From: Mariprofundus sp.
GTDB taxonomy: Bacteria > Pseudomonadota > Zetaproteobacteria > Mariprofundales > Mariprofundaceae
Direction of reading: 5' to 3'
Assembly: GCA_030951065.1 (NCBI GenBank)
Contig: JAUZQH010000060.1
Span: 1 to 9,397, forward strand
Length of the DNA stretch: 9,397 nucleotides
Shown here: positions 5,918-9,397 of the stretch, piece after piece
Numbering within the stretch: position 1 is the stretch's first letter
Layout: each line of letters opens with the position of its first letter
The notes under the pieces: model-generated
Seen by the model: the letters and a program-made list of their open reading frames with translations, nothing else
The model's database searches: none
What the model was told of the DNA's origin: nothing
Made by a program: the position numbers and the translations under genes

Positions 5918-8815
5918 CTGAAACGGAAACACATCTTCCATCATCCGGTCGGCATTTTCCCGTCTGCCGCCCGATGGTATCTGGCTGCTATCGCTGTCCT
6001 TTCCCTGCTATGCATTGCCATGCAATTGTCTATCCAGACTTATGCGCAAAAGCAGGCAAAAGAACTGATTCGTGCATGGGGTGAGCGCGCGAATGTACAT
6101 ATCGACGATGTGCGTTATCACCTGCTGCGTAACGGCCTTGTTCTCCAGGGTATCCGGATAGAACGGGGCAGCGACAAAATAACCATCAAACACATCCTTG
6201 TCCGGGCCAACCCGAAACTGCTGACCAGCAGTACACCGCGTATCGGAACGATGGACATCTCGGGCATTGATGCTGAATTCACTTATGCAGATAACTATAT
6301 ATGGCAACAGGATCGCGGTCTGAAACAGATTTGGCAGGCAACACCATCGCTCACCGTACATGACGGACAAATAAAACTGTATCTGAAAGGAAAAAGTTTT
6401 CCTCCAGTTGAGTTGCGCGGATTATCATTACAGCAACAACTTCAACCCTCCGGTCGCATCGTTACCGCTTCGGCCAAATTGTTGCAGGGCAGCATAAACG
6501 GGCAATGGCATATGCCCGCTGATGCACAACAGGATGAAGGCTGGCAATCGAACGGGGTAATCAAGTGGCATGCACTGGATGCCGGTCAGCTGATGGCTTC
6601 GCTGGCGCTAAAACATATCGAGGGACATCTCAATGGCGGGCTGACGTGGGAAATAACAACCGGTGAGACGGAAAAACAATCGTTAAGCGTACTGGGGGAA
6701 ATACGGCTCAATACAGTCTCTGACCGCGAGACATCCAACACACACAGTTTACAATTCAAGGCCACAAATACTGATGATTTCTGGAAAATGGATATTGATG
6801 CTGTTGCCTGGCCACTCGATCCATGGTCGGATACTTTACCCGGGATTGGCGGACGTCAGCTGGTTTCAGCACAACTGGACAGCACAAGCCAGTGGAAAGG
6901 ACGCCCCGGCCACTGGAAAATCAGCAGTGCTAAAGGATTGCTGCAGGATGTGATCTACGCTCGTCCTGACGGCAACCGGAAAGACAACAAACAGTCTGCC
7001 TGGTACTGGAGTCAAATCAATTACGCCAAAGCCAATATAGATACGAAAAAAAACCGGCTCCATGTCTCCGACATTGATGTGCTCGACTCCAGACTGATGC
7101 TAAATGCAGGAAAAGTGGATACAGCCATGCAGGCAGATACGGATGATGCCACAGACACCTACCCCTCACCCGGCCTTCCGGAAGAAGCCGTGGCATGGAA
7201 CATCAACGCAGAACACATCAATATTCACAACATGATGTTGGCGCTGGCCATGCCTCAGGGAAAAGTAACGCTCGAAGCCCTGGACGGTAAGGCACAATGC
7301 CCGAAAGGCAAGCCTTTGAGTTTCAAACTACACACGGTAGCAGAAGAAACGTCGATAGCCCCGCATAAAAGTAGCACCGCCATTCCGCAATGGCGCCTGC
7401 GCGGAAGCGCTGAAAAAAACAAACACGGCGAATTCACCTCGGCAAGCGTTAACGTGGTGGGTACGCATATTCCGGTTGCCCGTCTGCGCCCGGTTCTGCC
7501 CCTGCAGGATGATATAAGCAGCCCGGTAAAACTGAGTGGCGATAGTGAATTCAAAGCGAAAATAACGGTAACGCAGGGTTTATGGCAGATGCAGGGCAAA
7601 GCTGCTATCCGAAATTTCAATCTGTCGCATGGCGGAGATTCGTGGTTTGCAGAACAGCTTCATTTACGATTTGGACCCGTCGGCATGGGCCTGGATACAC
7701 AGAAAATCACAAGCATTAAAAGCCAGGACTGGCAATACACGGCAGCACTGCATCCGTTGCCGCCACAGATGCCTGGCAACACCCAGCCCGAAGCTACCGA
7801 AACAGGCAGTCCTTCATGGTGGATAACAACACTGCGCAATAATAATATCGAAATCAGCCATCTTGATTTTGAAAACGGAAAAATCAGTGTCGGGCAACAA
7901 CAGCGCATCTGGGCTGACGAGGTGGAATTCAAAGTCGATTCGATCAAAACCGATCACTGGTCAGACATTTCAATCAAAGGAAAAGCCGGTGGTGGCGATT
8001 TCCGCCTCAATGGAAAATGGGAGGCATTGTCTGATAAGCAGCGTTTTCTGGGCAAGGCTGTACTATCGCAGGCTACGCCGTTTTTCCTGCATAACTGGAT
8101 GACCGCCTCCGGCATGCCACGATTGATCCAGGGGCGTTTATCAGCCGAACTGAACATTACTGACGGACATGAGCCGGACAGTTATCAAGGCAATGTGACA
8201 ATTCAGTTGATTCAAGGTCGGACAGAAGCAGGGACTTTTCCATCCGATCCGATGCTGGCCCGAACCGGATACGATACATCCGAGTTATTGCAGCGACTGG
8301 ATAATAATACAGGCGTCATCATGCTGAAATATGACCTGGCCGGACAATGGACAACGCAACCGCTGAATCTGGAGCGCCTTGGTTTAGCCATGCAGGAAGC
8401 AATGCATCAGGCAGCTCAGTCTGCGACCATAGGCACGGATAAACCCGAGCCGGCTAAAACAACCACCGAAGCACGCATTCGTCTACATGATCGCGAACGA
8501 TTGTCCCAGAATGAGCGTATACGTCTGTTCAATGTCGTGCGCAACATGCGCCGACACCCTGATGCGATTGTTGAACTCAGGGCCAGGTGGACAGGCAAGG
8601 AAGACAGTGAAGAACGCGATGCTGAAATTCAGCGAATCAGGCGAACCCAGCAACTGATCGAACGTTATATGGTATATCGTAAAATCAGCAGCCGGCGTAT
8701 TTTTCCGGTATGGCCAACCATTGAGGATCAGTCTGATGAAACCGGATCCATTCAGGTGATAATAAGGATTCCCTCCTCATCAATAAAGGCCCGGGTCAGG
8801 AAATCTCGGCATTAG
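5918..8815 (+). CDS. AsmA/DUF748-like inner-membrane-anchored envelope protein
   Basis: From a CTG at 5918 the product is 965 residues; from the first ATG (6020) it is 931. The longer form begins with basic residues (KRKH, Arg19) and a single hydrophobic helix at about 20-39, and the ATG start would cut off most of that helix. The rest is periplasmic in character: a helix then DDVRYHLLRNGLVLQGIRIE and long alternating strands rich in hydrophobic/polar repeats, typical of AsmA, TamB and DUF748 proteins. Members of that clan are implicated in lipid transfer or outer-membrane assembly. Residues from about 849 to the end differ, being Arg-rich with VELRARW, a helix and SSRRIFPVWP, a layout reminiscent of OmpA-like domains. 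It lies 30 bases after acs and overlaps the opposing TerB-like gene by 20 bases. Family assignment rests on overall pattern, not a diagnostic motif. Confidence 0.7.
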   Translation: MKRKHIFHHPVGIFPSAARWYLAAIAVLSLLCIAMQLSIQTYAQKQAKELIRAWGERANVHIDDVRYHLLRNGLVLQGIRIERGSDKITIKHILVRANPKLLTSSTPRIGTMDISGIDAEFTYADNYIWQQDRGLKQIWQATPSLTVHDGQIKLYLKGKSFPPVELRGLSLQQQLQPSGRIVTASAKLLQGSINGQWHMPADAQQDEGWQSNGVIKWHALDAGQLMASLALKHIEGHLNGGLTWEITTGETEKQSLSVLGEIRLNTVSDRETSNTHSLQFKATNTDDFWKMDIDAVAWPLDPWSDTLPGIGGRQLVSAQLDSTSQWKGRPGHWKISSAKGLLQDVIYARPDGNRKDNKQSAWYWSQINYAKANIDTKKNRLHVSDIDVLDSRLMLNAGKVDTAMQADTDDATDTYPSPGLPEEAVAWNINAEHINIHNMMLALAMPQGKVTLEALDGKAQCPKGKPLSFKLHTVAEETSIAPHKSSTAIPQWRLRGSAEKNKHGEFTSASVNVVGTHIPVARLRPVLPLQDDISSPVKLSGDSEFKAKITVTQGLWQMQGKAAIRNFNLSHGGDSWFAEQLHLRFGPVGMGLDTQKITSIKSQDWQYTAALHPLPPQMPGNTQPEATETGSPSWWITTLRNNNIEISHLDFENGKISVGQQQRIWADEVEFKVDSIKTDHWSDISIKGKAGGGDFRLNGKWEALSDKQRFLGKAVLSQATPFFLHNWMTASGMPRLIQGRLSAELNITDGHEPDSYQGNVTIQLIQGRTEAGTFPSDPMLARTGYDTSELLQRLDNNTGVIMLKYDLAGQWTTQPLNLERLGLAMQEAMHQAAQSATIGTDKPEPAKTTTEARIRLHDRERLSQNERIRLFNVVRNMRRHPDAIVELRARWTGKEDSEERDAEIQRIRRTQQLIERYMVYRKISSRRIFPVWPTIEDQSDETGSIQVIIRIPSSSIKARVRKSRH

Positions 8816-9245
8816 CATTAATCTTGGCTGTGATGAACTGGGAGTGGTGCAGCCCCATTAAATCCGCCATGCGTCGAATTAACTGTTCCTCATAGGGGTC
8901 GACGAAACCGTCTGCCAGAGCCACCGCCCATAAATCACTGAGAATACCAATACGCTCCTGAGTGGAAAAACCTTTTACCACCACCGAGGTGAACTGGTGG
9001 AGATCCAGTGCCTGCTCCACTTCCTGCAAGGCATTTTCAATCAAATCATGGATTTCCGCCTGATCCAGGCTAAACCGCTTGTCCAGTGCCAGAATAATTT
9101 CGCTGCGCTCAGCTGATTGCAGATGCCCGTCCATACGCATCACTTCCACCATCAACGCTGCTACAGCCAGTGATATATCATGCTTTTTCTTTTCCTGCGG
9201 ACTGGCTGCCGCCTGTTTCCACATCTGTTTCAGTTTATTGATCAT
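8796..9245 (-). CDS. TerB-like protein (tellurite resistance TerB family domain)
   Basis: A 149-residue, mostly helical, cytoplasmic protein of the type annotated as uncharacterised TerB-like. A Lys-rich N-terminus (1-22) precedes two related acidic helix-turn-helix motifs, VEVMRMDGHLQSAERSEI at 34-51 and ALADGFVDPYEEQLI at 109-123, the internally repeated Asp-Gly-x-hydrophobic-(Asp/Gln) pattern of the TerB fold that can bind metal. No other ter gene (terC, terD) is nearby, so a role in tellurite resistance should not be assumed; such stand-alone members have no settled function. GAGG ends only one base before the ATG at 9245, too close for a normal ribosome site; Met8 at 9224 is an alternative start. 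It converges with the AsmA-like gene, overlapping it by 20 bases, and is divergent from the HDAC-like gene. Confidence 0.8.
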   Translation of the reverse strand: MINKLKQMWKQAAASPQEKKKHDISLAVAALMVEVMRMDGHLQSAERSEIILALDKRFSLDQAEIHDLIENALQEVEQALDLHQFTSVVVKGFSTQERIGILSDLWAVALADGFVDPYEEQLIRRMADLMGLHHSQFITAKINANAEIS

Positions 9246-9251
9246 ACCTCA

Positions 9252-9279
9252 AGCATAGTGGTCGCTGTCCGCTTGGCAA
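9252..9279 (-). promoter_or_regulatory. Candidate promoter for the TerB-like gene
   Basis: On the minus strand TTGCCA (complement of 9274-9279, five of six consensus bases) and TATGCT (complement of 9252-9257, four of six) are separated by 16 bases. A transcript would start at or very near the ATG at 9245, implying a leaderless message or translation from Met8. The match is moderate and could be chance. Confidence 0.3.
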
Positions 9280-9293
9280 TGTAAGCTATCGGG

Positions 9294-9397
9294 ATGGCAT
9301 CGCCGACTTTTCACGGAAGCTCGCCCGTTCAGGTTTATATCGGCCCGGAACTGGCCCGATACGGTTTTGGCCAGGGTCACCCGTTCGGGCCGGACAG
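9294..9397 (+). CDS. Histone deacetylase/AcuC-family protein, N-terminal part (cut by window end)
   Basis: Only the first 34 codons are inside the window. They begin with an ATG at 9294, the first in-frame start after a TAA at 9282. A short polar leader is followed by VYIGPELARYGFGQGHPFGPD, which matches the start of class I/II histone deacetylase-like amidohydrolases (AcuC and relatives), where a Tyr-x-Phe-Gly-x-x-His-Pro segment opens the domain. These zinc enzymes remove acyl groups from lysine or polyamines; in Bacillus AcuC acts on acetylated acetyl-CoA synthetase. The zinc ligands would lie beyond the window. The ribosome site is weak (TAAG or CGGG only). It is divergent from the TerB-like gene, 48 bases apart. 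An acetylpolyamine amidohydrolase is an alternative. Confidence 0.72.
   Translation, partial: MASPTFHGSSPVQVYIGPELARYGFGQGHPFGPD

Noticed and set aside
9253..9262. GCATAGTGGT shared with the inner hairpin of the MITE-like element (1005-1014, opposite strand)
   Set aside because: A ten-base match without the element's inverted ends is consistent with chance; no second copy of the element is present.

Overview
The window looks like ordinary chromosome from a free-living, diderm (Gram-negative), proteobacteria-like organism with roughly balanced base composition. It carries housekeeping and metabolic genes with intact catalytic motifs, close spacing and little non-coding DNA. An inner-membrane-anchored AsmA-like protein and a CcdA-type thiol transporter both point to a cell with a periplasm and outer membrane. 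Species cannot be fixed from the sequence alone; a gammaproteobacterial or zetaproteobacterial origin would fit.

Layout. Bases 5-925 (+) are ilvE, a branched-chain aminotransferase. Immediately after its stop codon sits a 161-base MITE-like element (926-1086) with near-perfect 20-base terminal inverted repeats bounded by CTAG. It separates ilvE from what looks like its own intrinsic terminator (1112-1140). gltX (glutamyl-tRNA synthetase, 1247-2635, +) follows. It converges on a minus-strand pair, cutA (3488-3817) then ccdA (2665-3423), an arrangement that parallels the cutA-dsbD pairing of enterobacteria. Divergent from cutA is acs (acetyl-CoA synthetase, 3932-5887, +). It is followed 30 bases later by a large AsmA/DUF748-like envelope protein (best start a CTG at 5918, end 8815). 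That gene overlaps, tail to tail, a TerB-like gene on the minus strand (8796-9245). Divergent from terB, the window ends inside the first 34 codons of a histone-deacetylase/AcuC-family gene (9294 onward).

How the genes relate. IlvE and GltX are connected only loosely, through glutamate metabolism. CutA and CcdA fit metal and thiol homeostasis of the envelope. Acs carries the lysine motif that is acetylated in characterised homologues. An AcuC/HDAC-like gene in the same neighbourhood is therefore suggestive of acetylation control, but the two are separated by two genes.

The points most worth a second look are the MITE-like insertion at the ilvE stop codon and the CTG start that restores a membrane anchor to the AsmA-like protein. 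Next come the OmpA-like-looking C-terminus of that protein and the Acs/AcuC neighbourhood. I see no strong sign of a wholly new system; most of the window is conventional.
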